From: Spongiimicrobium salis
Lineage (GTDB): Bacteria; Bacteroidota; Bacteroidia; Flavobacteriales; Flavobacteriaceae
Assembly (NCBI RefSeq): GCF_043678055.1
Contig: NZ_JBHEQA010000005.1
Location: forward strand, 1 to 64,000
DNA: 64,000 nucleotides
Direction of reading: 5' to 3'
The translations under genes were made by a program, and so were the position numbers. Positions within the stretch are counted from its first letter, which is position 1. Every line of letters starts with the position of its first letter. Positions 49,986 through 59,280 of the stretch are shown here, one piece after another. The notes beneath the pieces are model-generated. The model searched no databases and was not told the origin of the DNA. It saw only the letters and a program-made list of their open reading frames with translations.

Positions 49986-50807
49986 ATGACCACCGAAAAA
50001 CTCCTTGCAGAAATACATAAGAAAAAATCGTTCTTATGTATAGGTTTGGATACCGACTTAGATAAGATTCCAAAACATCTTTTGGATGAAGAAGATCCTA
50101 TTTTTGCATTTAACAAAGGAATTATAGATGCAACACATCACCTTTGTGTAGCGTATAAACCCAATATAGCTTTTTATGAAGCCTATGGAATACAGGGATG
50201 GATGGCGCTGGAGAAAACCATGGAATACTTAAATGGTAATTATCCTGAAATTTTTACCATTGCAGATGCAAAACGCGGGGATATTGGAAATACGTCTACA
50301 AGGTACGCCAAGGCTTTTTTTGAAAATTTAGGCTTTGATTCCATTACCATAGCCCCATATATGGGAAAAGATTCTGTAGAACCCTTCTTATCCTTTGCGG
50401 ATAAGCATACTATTCTCTTGGCATTGACCTCTAATGCAGGCGCTTTTGACTACCAGACCAAAAAGATAGGGGAAAAGGAATTGTATAAAACCGTATTGGA
50501 AACTTCCAAAACCTATGAAAATTCTAAAAACCTCATGTATGTTGTAGGCGCAACCAAAGCAGAATATTTATCCGATATTCGAAAAATTGTGCCCCACAAC
50601 TTCCTTTTAGTGCCCGGAGTAGGCGCGCAAGGAGGTAGTTTAACAGAAGTATGCCGTTATGGTATGAGTAGTGGGGTAGGGCTTTTGATCAATTCCTCTA
50701 GGGGAATCATATATGCTTCTTCCGGAATGGATTATGCGAATAAAGCTGCAGCAAAAGCAAAAGAGTTACAAGGTCAAATGCAGGAGGAGTTGAAAAAAAT
50801 CTCCTGA
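49986..50807 (+). CDS. pyrF: Orotidine 5'-phosphate decarboxylase, subfamily 2
   Basis: A 273-residue enzyme of UMP synthesis. The ATG at 49986 (MTTEKLLAEIHKKKSFLCIGLDTDL) is the family start; the open frame extends 24 codons into prfA but that part is rejected. IADAKRGDIGNTSTRYAKAFF carries the catalytic Lys-Asp network, APYMGKDSV and VPGVGAQGG are substrate-phosphate motifs. It follows prfA by 25 bp and is probably co-transcribed. Confidence 0.95.
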   Translation: MTTEKLLAEIHKKKSFLCIGLDTDLDKIPKHLLDEEDPIFAFNKGIIDATHHLCVAYKPNIAFYEAYGIQGWMALEKTMEYLNGNYPEIFTIADAKRGDIGNTSTRYAKAFFENLGFDSITIAPYMGKDSVEPFLSFADKHTILLALTSNAGAFDYQTKKIGEKELYKTVLETSKTYENSKNLMYVVGATKAEYLSDIRKIVPHNFLLVPGVGAQGGSLTEVCRYGMSSGVGLLINSSRGIIYASSGMDYANKAAAKAKELQGQMQEELKKIS

Positions 50808-50814
50808 GAGAAAA

Positions 50815-51009
50815 TTACATGAGATCTTCTAAAGTCTTTTTGATTTTCTGGGCTTTTTGTTCAAAAAATTCCCCTAATTTGGTATCCATATATTTAATAT
50901 TGGACGCCTTCTCCATAAAATTTTGATACTGGTATTCTAAAATAGTAATGGCATGGTTTTCTGCCGTGATGGAAGTTACAGTTCCCACTCTACAATATTG
51001 CTTGTTCAT
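50815..51009 (-). CDS. Small protein, function unknown
   Basis: A 64-residue frame on the minus strand: MNKQYCRVGTVTSITAENHAITILEYQYQNF, then a basic amphipathic helix. The strand-then-helix composition and Lys/Glu content resemble real Bacteroidota small proteins. It is convergent with pyrF with 7 bp between stops. There is no recognised domain and no strong promoter box, so it could be spurious. Confidence 0.5.
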   Translation of the reverse strand: MNKQYCRVGTVTSITAENHAITILEYQYQNFMEKASNIKYMDTKLGEFFEQKAQKIKKTLEDLM

Positions 51010-51259
51010 TATAAGATTTTTTCGATTATGTACTTTTTTAAATATACGGATTAAAGAATGCTATGGTTTTCGAATCTATAGGGATACGTCCATTATTTTG
51101 GCATTTTATCCAAAATTTAAGAGAATTATAAGACAAAAGGAGCTTCAAAACAGAAAATGCAGATATGATCGATGAATAACAAAGGCGGAATTTTAACTAA
51201 AAAACAAGAATTTAGTGCTACTATCATAGAATTCAATTACATTTATAAAAAATATAAGA

Positions 51260-52045
51260 GTGCTCAGTTATACCACGTATCCTCATAAGGTTTCAAAAGA
51301 ATGGGTCACATTTGTTCATGGAGCAGGGGGAAGTTCTTCCATTTGGTTTAAACAAGTCCGGGAGTTTAAAAAACATTTTAATGTATTGTTATTGGATTTA
51401 CGGGGGCACGGAAACTCAAAACCTAACCTAAAGGACGCTTTTAGCGATAAATACACCTTTGATTCCATTACCCAGGATATCGTTGAGGTCATTGAACATG
51501 AAAACATTCAAAAATCACATTTTATAGGAATTTCTTTGGGCACGATACTTATTCGTAATCTGGCGGAGAAATATCCCGAAAAAGTAGAAAGCATGGTCAT
51601 GGGCGGAGCCATTATGAAGTTAAACTTCAGATCTCAAGTGCTTATGCGATTGGGGATTATTTTTAAGTCTATAATTCCTTATCTGTGGCTCTACAAATTC
51701 TTTGCATTTGTAATCATGCCCAACAAGAATCACAAAGAATCCCGATTGCTATTTGTCCGGGAGGCAAAGAAATTATATCAGAAAGAATTCATCCGTTGGT
51801 TTAAGCTTACATCGGAAATAAACCCTTTGCTTCGTTTTTTTAGAACCGTAGATATTAAGATCCCAACCTTATATGTTATGGGTAAAGAAGATTATTTATT
51901 TCTTCCTTCCATTGAAAAGATTGTAAAAAAGCACACCACATCGGAACTTTTTGTGGTGCCAGAATGTGGTCATGTAGTCAATGTGGAACAACCCAAGGTT
52001 TTTAATGATAAGGTTATTGCATACCTTTCCCAACGTACGCTATAG
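51260..52045 (+). CDS. Alpha/beta-fold hydrolase
   Basis: A 261-residue hydrolase starting at GTG 51260 (no in-frame ATG precedes the fold). VTFVHGAGGSSSIWFKQVREF is the oxyanion-hole region, HFIGISLGTIL contains the nucleophile elbow with Ser (GxSxG as GISLG), the acid is probably in MGKEDYLF, and CGHVVNVEQP supplies the His. It is a serine hydrolase of lipase/esterase type; substrate unknown. A terminator lies about 280 bp downstream. Confidence 0.85.
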   Translation: MLSYTTYPHKVSKEWVTFVHGAGGSSSIWFKQVREFKKHFNVLLLDLRGHGNSKPNLKDAFSDKYTFDSITQDIVEVIEHENIQKSHFIGISLGTILIRNLAEKYPEKVESMVMGGAIMKLNFRSQVLMRLGIIFKSIIPYLWLYKFFAFVIMPNKNHKESRLLFVREAKKLYQKEFIRWFKLTSEINPLLRFFRTVDIKIPTLYVMGKEDYLFLPSIEKIVKKHTTSELFVVPECGHVVNVEQPKVFNDKVIAYLSQRTL

Positions 52046-52286
52046 CCATATATAATGTTGCTCTTCGTTTTTCCAATTCGTCTAAATTGCAGCTCTGAAG
52101 GGTTTTGACAGCTAATTCAAATACATACTCAAACAAACTATAAATGGTAGTTTTGTCTTTATGGGAGTAGTGCTCCAGAGCCGCTTTACATTTAGTTTAC
52201 CAGTTAAAGGAACAATACTTTTTGATAGGTTTAGGTAAAGCCTATAAACATTTACTCCTCCGATATACTTTTACATGAAATTTACG
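52046..52286. repeat. Left copy of a ~200-bp imperfect direct repeat (52089-52286) flanking susCD
   Basis: Positions 52089-52286 align with 57072-57278 in the same orientation, with many short identical blocks. Examples are GCAGCTCTGAA against GCAGCCCTGAA, CTAATTCAAA in both, CCAGAGCCGCTT against CCAGAGCTGCTT, and GCCTATAAACATTTAC against GCCTATAAACGTTTAC. The right copy is the region upstream of susC; this copy lies downstream of susD with no gene of its own. Confidence 0.75.
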
Positions 52287-52321
52287 CCATGGGTATGAAA
52301 TAATGCCCCTTAAATACGAGT

Positions 52322-52350
52322 AAAGCCCTTGCATATGCAAAGGCTTTTTT
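52322..52350 (+). terminator. Intrinsic terminator
   Basis: A stem of 10 to 11 bp with one mismatch (52322-52333 with 52336-52347) and a T-run at 52345-52350. It lies between the hydrolase gene and the convergent susD gene. Confidence 0.7.
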
Positions 52351-52380
52351 GTGTAGTTGTTTGTGTTTGGTTATGATCAA

Positions 52381-53841
52381 TTAACTTGGATTCTGATCTT
52401 CAACATTGATGTTTTCATTGGAGTTAAGTTCCACTTCTGGAATTTGCATACGGAACGAATTGGCTTCTATACCAAAATCGATCAACCCAAAATCTTTGTG
52501 GTTTGTGCCGGCAGAAGTACGGTCCAAGGGTCTTTTTAAGCGTTTCAAATCGAACCAGGAAACTCCCTCCCCCCAAAGTTCTATCCTGCGCTGAAGGTAT
52601 ATTTCTTCCACAAGGGCATCGCCCGTGGCGCCAGATCGTACATATCCTGGATCTCGTGTACTTACCAGGTCAAATAAAACATCTGCTGCTGCGGCATTTC
52701 CTTGTCTGGCTTTTGCTTCGGCTTCGATCAAAAACATTTCGGCTGCGCGCATGTACACGTAATCTCCTTCAAATGCCTCGGTACCATCGTCGAATTTAGT
52801 ATTGGCATAATCTGGGAAACCTGTCGTATTGTCTAGCGGGTCGGCAAAGGCTGTTTTTCTTAAATCTGTATCCGGAATTTGATCATACAACCGGGCATCG
52901 ATCAATTTATATCCCCCAAGCTCTCCCCCATACCCACCAAGGGAACTGTCAAAATGAGAGAAGAAAGAGATGAAGGTGGTGGTAGATTCACTGTCAATGT
53001 CTGCACCCCACATCCATTCCAGGTTAGAAATTTCATCAAAGCCTTCAGTGGCCCATTGTTCTCCGGTCATCAATCCAAAATTGGCCCTAGCAGCAATGGC
53101 ATTTAATTCCGCTTGCGCCCAATTTCCGGTTTCCAAATAAACATTGGCCAGAATTCCTTGGGCAACACTGCGATCGATCTGCTGTTTGTTGGCACGTACA
53201 AAACCATCTAATAGGCCTATGGCTCTTTCCAGGTCAGGAATGATCTGGTCGTACACATCTTGAACGGTCCCCCTAGGTTTTCCCTCAAAATTTCTACGGT
53301 CCGGAATTGGGATTCCAGGATCGTTTTCATGGCCTATATAGGTAAAGGCGTATACCCTGACCAGATTAAATAAACAAAAACTCTTGATGGCCAAGGCTTG
53401 TCCCAATAGCGCATTTTCTTCTGCGGTAAGTTCTTCTTCCTTGTCCTCTAATCCGGTAATAACACTATTGGCATCGGCAATTGCCGCGTAATAGGTATTC
53501 CAGACAATCCGTGTTCTACTACTGGTCTGTTGTATCCCATTATAATTATAAAAAAAGATATACCAATTAAAATTGTTCAACACAATGTCTTGTGCCATCA
53601 TATCAAAACCGGCAGTGACTCCTTTATGGCCATAATCTACATCTACACGAGTGGGGTTTCCAATACCGAAAGAACGTAAGTTTGCGTATATTCCATTGAT
53701 AAGGGCATCATTGGCCGCTGGAGTTCCAGCTACTTGTTCCGTTGAAATAGATCGGGCAGGTGCCGTATCCAAAAAATCGCTTTCGCATCCCATGAATAAG
53801 GCTATGGCGATAAATAAACTTAAAAAATGATACTTTTTCAT
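52381..53841 (-). CDS. SusD/RagB-family outer-membrane lipoprotein
   Basis: A 486-residue surface lipoprotein (lipobox FMGCES). It forms the lid of a SusCD transporter, capturing a glycan or other nutrient on the cell surface. Residues 30-130 hold SusD_N features (SISTEQVAGTPAANDALINGIYANLR) and DANSVITGLE; the C-terminal part has the usual YVYMRAAEMFLIEAEAKARQG and RRIELWGEGVSWFDLKRL. It lies five bases after susC and is co-transcribed. No glycosidase gene is in the window, so the ligand is unknown. Confidence 0.95.
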   Translation of the reverse strand: MKKYHFLSLFIAIALFMGCESDFLDTAPARSISTEQVAGTPAANDALINGIYANLRSFGIGNPTRVDVDYGHKGVTAGFDMMAQDIVLNNFNWYIFFYNYNGIQQTSSRTRIVWNTYYAAIADANSVITGLEDKEEELTAEENALLGQALAIKSFCLFNLVRVYAFTYIGHENDPGIPIPDRRNFEGKPRGTVQDVYDQIIPDLERAIGLLDGFVRANKQQIDRSVAQGILANVYLETGNWAQAELNAIAARANFGLMTGEQWATEGFDEISNLEWMWGADIDSESTTTFISFFSHFDSSLGGYGGELGGYKLIDARLYDQIPDTDLRKTAFADPLDNTTGFPDYANTKFDDGTEAFEGDYVYMRAAEMFLIEAEAKARQGNAAAADVLFDLVSTRDPGYVRSGATGDALVEEIYLQRRIELWGEGVSWFDLKRLKRPLDRTSAGTNHKDFGLIDFGIEANSFRMQIPEVELNSNENINVEDQNPS

Positions 53842-53846
53842 AACGT

Positions 53847-56800
53847 TTAAAAATTAAGTGTTAAACCTAAAGAAGTTGTTCTTCCCAAACCAAATTCGTT
53901 AATCGCATTTCCGGTAACGCTTAACCTGGGGTCATAGCCCCTTCTTGCCTTGGTCCATAAAAATAGATTGTTTCCTGTGGCGTACAATCTTGCCGCTGTT
54001 AACCCAATATAATCCAGTAGCTTACCACTAAAATTATAGGTTAAGGTAACGTCCTGTAAACTGAGGTAAGAAGCATCTACAAGGAAGAAGTCCGAACCTC
54101 CAGCTTGATTGGGGTCAAAAACATCCAATCGTGGAATTGAAGCTTGTGTGTTTTCAGGAGTCCAAGAATTGAGTACATCTCTGTGGTAATTGTCTCCAGC
54201 AGAATTTGTTCCCAATAAGGTTTGATAGATACCATCATATCCATAGCCTCCTATTTGGTACGCAAAACTTACGTTCAACCCAAAGTTTTTGTAGGAAAAG
54301 GCACTTGAAAACCCACCATATACATCCGGAATCGCCGTTTTCCCTATAAAGTACTCTGTGGCATTGGGACGGTCGTTGGTGGTTTCCCGTTCTCCGGTTG
54401 GATTGCCCTGGGCATCCAGAACATCGGTGAACCAAAGGGCATCCCCATTTACAGGGTCCACTCCTGCAAATTCCCGCATAAAGTAATCAAACCGGGATCT
54501 GCCTTCTTCCAGTCTAAAATTACCATTATTGGGATCATCTATGAACTCCACCGGTAATCGGGTAATCTCATTTTTATAATGGGTTCCATTGATATTAAAG
54601 GACCAATTGAAATTTTCACTGCGTATGATATCGGCCCCTATTTCTATTTCTATACCCGTATTCTGCATATCGCCTACATTTTCTGGCCGCGTACCTACAC
54701 CTTCGGAGTTGGCAATGGGATTAAAGAATAAAAGGTCTTCTACTTTTCGTTCAAAATATTCTGCATTTAGACTGATTCTGTTTTGGAACAAGCCCATCTC
54801 AAAACCGGCATTGAGGTTTGTGGAAGTTTCCCATTGCAAATCTTCATTGCCCAATTGAAAAAAGGTAATTCCGGGTACATTGTTTCCGGCATTTACAATA
54901 TCGAATTGGTCGGTATAAGCGTAGTAATTTCTATTGTCCAAATCGCCAGAAGTGGTGCGGTTATCCTCGTAAAGAATGGCATCGTTCCCTTGTTGCCCGA
55001 TACTGGCTTTTAATCTCAAATTGTTTAACCAGGATACCTCACTTAAGAAATTTTCTTTATGTGCAGACCAGGCCACACCCAGTCCGTAAAAGTTACCCCA
55101 TCTGTTTTCTGGTGAAAAAACCGAAGTGCCATCGCGTCTAAAACTTCCATTGATAAAGTATTTATCATCAAAGTCATAGGTAAGACGGGAAAAGTATCCC
55201 TCTACCGTATAGTCTTTTTCATAGCCCTGTAAAAATTGAATGTTGACACCATTATCCAATACGGCCAAACCATCAATTACCGTTTCGGTCACTTGTCCTT
55301 GCAATAACCTAAAGTTAAAGTCATTGCTTTCGTGTCCCAATAAAACGGCTAAACTATGGTTCCCAAAATCTCTTTTCCAGTTCAATAATTGCTGATGGGC
55401 AAAAGTGACCCCTCTATTGGCACGTGTCGTAATTCTACCATTTACCTGTACCGCATCTCCACCTATGGGTGTAGCGAACTCTGTAATGTTTCCGTTGGTA
55501 ATATCTACAGAGAGGTTATAGGTGAATTCAAAATCTTTTAAGAACGTTACCGAAGTATTGAACCTTCCAGAGAAGTTATCGGCCACATTACCATCAATAT
55601 CCAACAATCCTGTAGCCACGGGGTTAGCATTGGCTCTAAAAGCGGGTCGTACGCCAACAGTACCATTACTTCCTGTTCCGAAGTCAAAAATAGGACTGCC
55701 ATCGGTATTGGTGAGGATATTCCCTTGGGCATCTCTTCCAAAAACAGGATATACAGGGGCCACGGTTCTGGCCCAATTGGAAATATTACTAACGTTTCCA
55801 GATCCTCGCCCTAAAAATGGATTGTCCTGTAAAGTATGGGCATAGTTGATGCTACCTCCTATTTTTAGCCATTTTGTAGGTTTAAAATCAGATGCCAGAC
55901 GAGCTGTGGTTCGTTCAAAGCCCGAATTAATGATAATACCTTCGTCATTTAAATGTCCAATAGATAAAAAGGTATTGGATACATCATTTCTATACCGTAA
56001 ACTTAGGTAGTTCTCCCTTCGGAATCCAGTTTTATAAGATTCATCCAACCAACTGTCTTGATAGAGTAATCTGGCGTTTGGATTGATCCTTCCTGTAGTG
56101 GGGTCTATGACCTGATCGTCGGGTACATTGTAATTGTTGTATCCTAAGGAGAAATCTCCACCAGATACAATTTGACTCGCAGCGGTCTGCGCAGCTACCA
56201 CAGGGTCAATACCAGTATCGATCAAACCAATTCTCCACCGATCAAAGGCAGCTTCATAATATTCTCCTGGATCCGTGAAAATGTCATATTCGGGAACGGC
56301 TCTGGTGGTAAATCCTACCTTACTATCTACGGTTACTTCCAATCTGTCCGAAGCGCCCTTTTTTGTTGTAATGATTACCACTCCATTGGCTCCTCTACTT
56401 CCGTATAAGGCATTTGCAGAAGCGTCCTTTAAGAAGGTTAAGGATTCGATATCCTGATTATTGATCGAATTCAGATTTCCGTTAAAAACTACCCCATCTA
56501 CAACGTATAAAGGTGCATTGGAGGAGTTAATGGATCCAATACCACGAAAACGTACAGAAGGATCCGCACCTGGAACCCCGGATTGATTAATGATCTGAAC
56601 CCCTGATATCTTACCTACTAAGCCTTGTACAACACTACCCGCTTGCACGTTGGTAAGTTCTTCTGATTTCACTGTGGTTACGGAACCCGTTATCTCTTCT
56701 TTCTTTTGCGTACCATAAGCTACAACAATAACTTCTTCCAAAGCTTGGGTATCATCTTCCATTTGTACATTGAGCGTATTGGAAGAGGTCACCGTGACCT

Positions 56801-57038
56801 CTTTGGTCTTTTGGCCAACATATGAGAATATAAGAATATCCCCGGTGCTGGCCTGAATACTATAATTACCGTCAAAATCGGATTGCGTTCCCGTTGTTGT
56901 ACCTTTTAATAACACATTGACCCCAGGTAATGGTAGCCCTCCTTGATCGGTTACCAGCCCTGAGATTGTTCTTACCTGAGCGAATGCCATTGAAACTCCA
57001 AATAGAAATAGCATACACAACCATTTACTTTTTTTCAT
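53847..57038 (-). CDS. SusC/RagA-family TonB-dependent outer-membrane transporter
   Basis: A 1063-residue protein with a signal peptide ending near SMAFAQ. Residues about 22-105 are a carboxypeptidase-regulatory-like domain (SGLVTDQGGLPLPGVNVLLKGT, GNYSIQASTGDILIFSYVGQ). The plug region starts at ALEEVIVVAYGTQKKEEITGSVTTV. The barrel has many aromatic strands and ends GLGRTTSLGLTLNF. Substrate is imported with TonB energy. The upstream 234 bp includes one copy of a repeat also found after susD, and the neighbouring upstream gene is a membrane AraC regulator. Confidence 0.96.
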   Translation of the reverse strand: MKKSKWLCMLFLFGVSMAFAQVRTISGLVTDQGGLPLPGVNVLLKGTTTGTQSDFDGNYSIQASTGDILIFSYVGQKTKEVTVTSSNTLNVQMEDDTQALEEVIVVAYGTQKKEEITGSVTTVKSEELTNVQAGSVVQGLVGKISGVQIINQSGVPGADPSVRFRGIGSINSSNAPLYVVDGVVFNGNLNSINNQDIESLTFLKDASANALYGSRGANGVVIITTKKGASDRLEVTVDSKVGFTTRAVPEYDIFTDPGEYYEAAFDRWRIGLIDTGIDPVVAAQTAASQIVSGGDFSLGYNNYNVPDDQVIDPTTGRINPNARLLYQDSWLDESYKTGFRRENYLSLRYRNDVSNTFLSIGHLNDEGIIINSGFERTTARLASDFKPTKWLKIGGSINYAHTLQDNPFLGRGSGNVSNISNWARTVAPVYPVFGRDAQGNILTNTDGSPIFDFGTGSNGTVGVRPAFRANANPVATGLLDIDGNVADNFSGRFNTSVTFLKDFEFTYNLSVDITNGNITEFATPIGGDAVQVNGRITTRANRGVTFAHQQLLNWKRDFGNHSLAVLLGHESNDFNFRLLQGQVTETVIDGLAVLDNGVNIQFLQGYEKDYTVEGYFSRLTYDFDDKYFINGSFRRDGTSVFSPENRWGNFYGLGVAWSAHKENFLSEVSWLNNLRLKASIGQQGNDAILYEDNRTTSGDLDNRNYYAYTDQFDIVNAGNNVPGITFFQLGNEDLQWETSTNLNAGFEMGLFQNRISLNAEYFERKVEDLLFFNPIANSEGVGTRPENVGDMQNTGIEIEIGADIIRSENFNWSFNINGTHYKNEITRLPVEFIDDPNNGNFRLEEGRSRFDYFMREFAGVDPVNGDALWFTDVLDAQGNPTGERETTNDRPNATEYFIGKTAIPDVYGGFSSAFSYKNFGLNVSFAYQIGGYGYDGIYQTLLGTNSAGDNYHRDVLNSWTPENTQASIPRLDVFDPNQAGGSDFFLVDASYLSLQDVTLTYNFSGKLLDYIGLTAARLYATGNNLFLWTKARRGYDPRLSVTGNAINEFGLGRTTSLGLTLNF

Positions 57039-57278
57039 ATTGTTATGATTTTAAATTTATAGTGTAAAATGGCAGCCCTGAATTTTTTGCTGACTAATTC
57101 AAAAAAATAATACCCTTGTAAATAAGACCGAAGTTTGCTTATGTTTTGGAGTATGTTTCCAGAGCTGCTTTTACATATAGTTTAGTTCGTAGAATCAAAG
57201 TAAAAAGCTATTGGAGTATTTAGGGGTAAGGCCTATAAACGTTTACCTGTCCGATGAAAGTTTACGGCTTATTTACGA
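57039..57278 (-). promoter_or_regulatory. susC regulatory region; right copy of the flanking repeat (57072-57278)
   Basis: This holds the presumed susC promoter. A one-mismatch -7 box (TTACTTTG) is at 57197-57204 on the minus strand. A 10-bp palindrome TAAACGTTTA lies at 57237-57246 and is a candidate operator; the other repeat copy has the same site with one change (TAAACATTTA). The last bases of the repeat reach the stop of the AraC gene. Confidence 0.55.
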
Positions 57279-58802
57279 TGATATTCGGAAGGATTGCTTT
57301 CTTTGGTATTCACTTGGTGTAAGATTGGTCTCTTTTTTGAAGGCCTTGTTGAAAGTAACCTTGTTATTGTATCCAACTTCGTAAGCAATATCTATAATAT
57401 TGAAGTTTCTATTGTTGTCATTGTTCAAAATCTGCTTGGCCTCATGGATTCTATAGGTATTGATCAATTCATGAAAACTCATATTAAAATGTTCATTGAT
57501 TACCTGTGAGGCATTATGTCTTGTCGTATTTAGACTTTTTGCAAGTATCTCTAGATTAATATTACTTTCCTTGTATATTTTCTCTTCGTTGAACAATTGA
57601 ATCAATTGTGTTTTGAGTTCATTGGATAGACTCTGGGTGAGGCCTGATTTTTCATATTTTAAACTGAGTTTATTGTTCGCGACGAAATTCCAATTGAAAA
57701 CGTTGGGTTGCACATTGGCGATATAACCTACGTATATGACCATGCTGGACATACACGCAATTTGAAAATGATAGAAAAAACCGGACGAAATATGATTGCT
57801 GATCAAAGCCCCATAGATGGCATAGCTGAGAATATAAAAGAAGTGTATACCAAATACATTCTTTAACCAAGCTCTATGTTCTTTAGGATAATCCACATTT
57901 TTTCTACTCGAGAGGTATAGTTTTCGTATGAAATACCCGTAGATGACCAAAGAAGCCAATTTTAGACTTACGATCAGGCCTACATATACAGAATCTGCCG
58001 GATTGTAGTTTTTACTGGCATTGCCCAACATAACAGCCAATTTTTCATCTTTGGTGAGCGCATAAATGGGGACAATGTAGATGAGGAAAAGTAAGGTTGG
58101 AATTAGATGTAAAACATCTTTTTTTCTAAAGGTATATTGTAAAGTTACCCGTTTAAAGTAGAAATATAATAGGGGTCCATACAAAAATGAAAATGAAGTG
58201 GACATAAGATAAGAGTGAGGGAATTGGTATTGATAATTGGTAATATTCAAGCAAATATGGAGAATGAAAAAGGAATGTATAAAGATAAAGGCACCAATCA
58301 GAATCTTGGAAATGTTTTCAATTCTTTTATTTAAACTAAGTGTTATGGTGATAAAAAAACCAATGAGTGCCACCCAAAAATAGATAAAGGAAATAATACT
58401 GAAATTGGGCGTATATTTTTTAACCACTGCCTTGAATTCCTTTGAATCTTTGATGGGGTCAAAGGCATCATCCATTAAAATAGTAGTGTCAAATTCAGTC
58501 AAAAGATATTGATCAATATAAGCTATGGATCTATTTGGGCTGTTCAGCGCGGCATAACAGAATGCCAACTTTTTAAGTACGGGAATTTGATAGAGTTCAG
58601 GATTTTTCGCAATTTTCTCATAAGCTTTTGCAGCTTCGAGATAGTTTTGCGTATGATAAAGACTATCGGCTTTTGCCAACTGCAAATTTGAATCTGCATA
58701 TATCTCCACAGTGCTATTGAAAATACCCTTGGGAAAGGAAGCATTGGCTGGTACGGAAAAACATACAAATAGCAGTAAAGTGATTATTACTCCCTTTTGC
58801 AT
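57273..58802 (-). CDS. Membrane-spanning AraC-type regulator with periplasmic TPR-like domain
   Basis: A 509-residue protein. Signal peptide or first helix at 1-21; residues about 35-125 have TPR-like helices (LAKADSLYHTQNYLEAAKAYEKIAK); then roughly seven membrane helices (about 138-355); and a C-terminal AraC domain (INLEILAKSLNTTRHNASQVINEHF, NIIDIAYEVGYNNKVTFNKAFKKETN, LTPSEYQ). This puts a sensor outside and DNA binding inside in a single chain. It sits directly upstream of susCD on the same strand, so it is the most likely regulator of that pair. Confidence 0.92.
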   Translation of the reverse strand: MQKGVIITLLLFVCFSVPANASFPKGIFNSTVEIYADSNLQLAKADSLYHTQNYLEAAKAYEKIAKNPELYQIPVLKKLAFCYAALNSPNRSIAYIDQYLLTEFDTTILMDDAFDPIKDSKEFKAVVKKYTPNFSIISFIYFWVALIGFFITITLSLNKRIENISKILIGAFIFIHSFFILHICLNITNYQYQFPHSYLMSTSFSFLYGPLLYFYFKRVTLQYTFRKKDVLHLIPTLLFLIYIVPIYALTKDEKLAVMLGNASKNYNPADSVYVGLIVSLKLASLVIYGYFIRKLYLSSRKNVDYPKEHRAWLKNVFGIHFFYILSYAIYGALISNHISSGFFYHFQIACMSSMVIYVGYIANVQPNVFNWNFVANNKLSLKYEKSGLTQSLSNELKTQLIQLFNEEKIYKESNINLEILAKSLNTTRHNASQVINEHFNMSFHELINTYRIHEAKQILNNDNNRNFNIIDIAYEVGYNNKVTFNKAFKKETNLTPSEYQRKQSFRISS

Positions 58803-59280
58803 TTGTTTGATTTGATTGATGAATTAGCAATGAAAAATTAATGATTATTTCGAGCAGACCCTCTTAAAATTATCACAAAAAGAGTAAGCCCCGATAATAG
58901 CTTACCCTTGGAAAATAAAATAAAAGTATTTTTCAATACTATTGATTCTTTATGGGAGCAAATGGGTTGAAGTATTTTTAGTAAGCAATTTATGTGCACA
59001 AAAAAAACCGGCGCTCCCACCGGTTTTAAACTAACTAACTCAAAAATTAATAATTCAAAATAATATTTGTGTAAATTACTTTCAATTATGCCAAGAAGTT
59101 AGGCCAATATCGGTAATTTGTGTTTGTCATGAATATATAGTACTAACGATAATAATTGTTATTTATTGTCCTTTAATAAGAAATGTAGTATAACAACGAA
59201 TACTTGTTAGCCTAACGCTATATTGCACAGCACTTTAAAGATAGAAAAAATATTTGTAAAGACTACGCTTTATCGAAAAT
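58803..59280 (-). other. Long intergenic region with a terminator-like hairpin (59004-59027)
   Basis: 478 bp without an open frame. A hairpin with an 8-bp stem (59004-59011 with 59020-59027) and an 8-nt loop reads on the minus strand into a run of seven T. It lies about 250 bp after DUF4197 and 200 bp before the AraC start. It may end the DUF4197 transcript or an unlisted one, or act as a leader attenuator for the regulator. I see nothing else in the AT-rich remainder. Confidence 0.5.
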
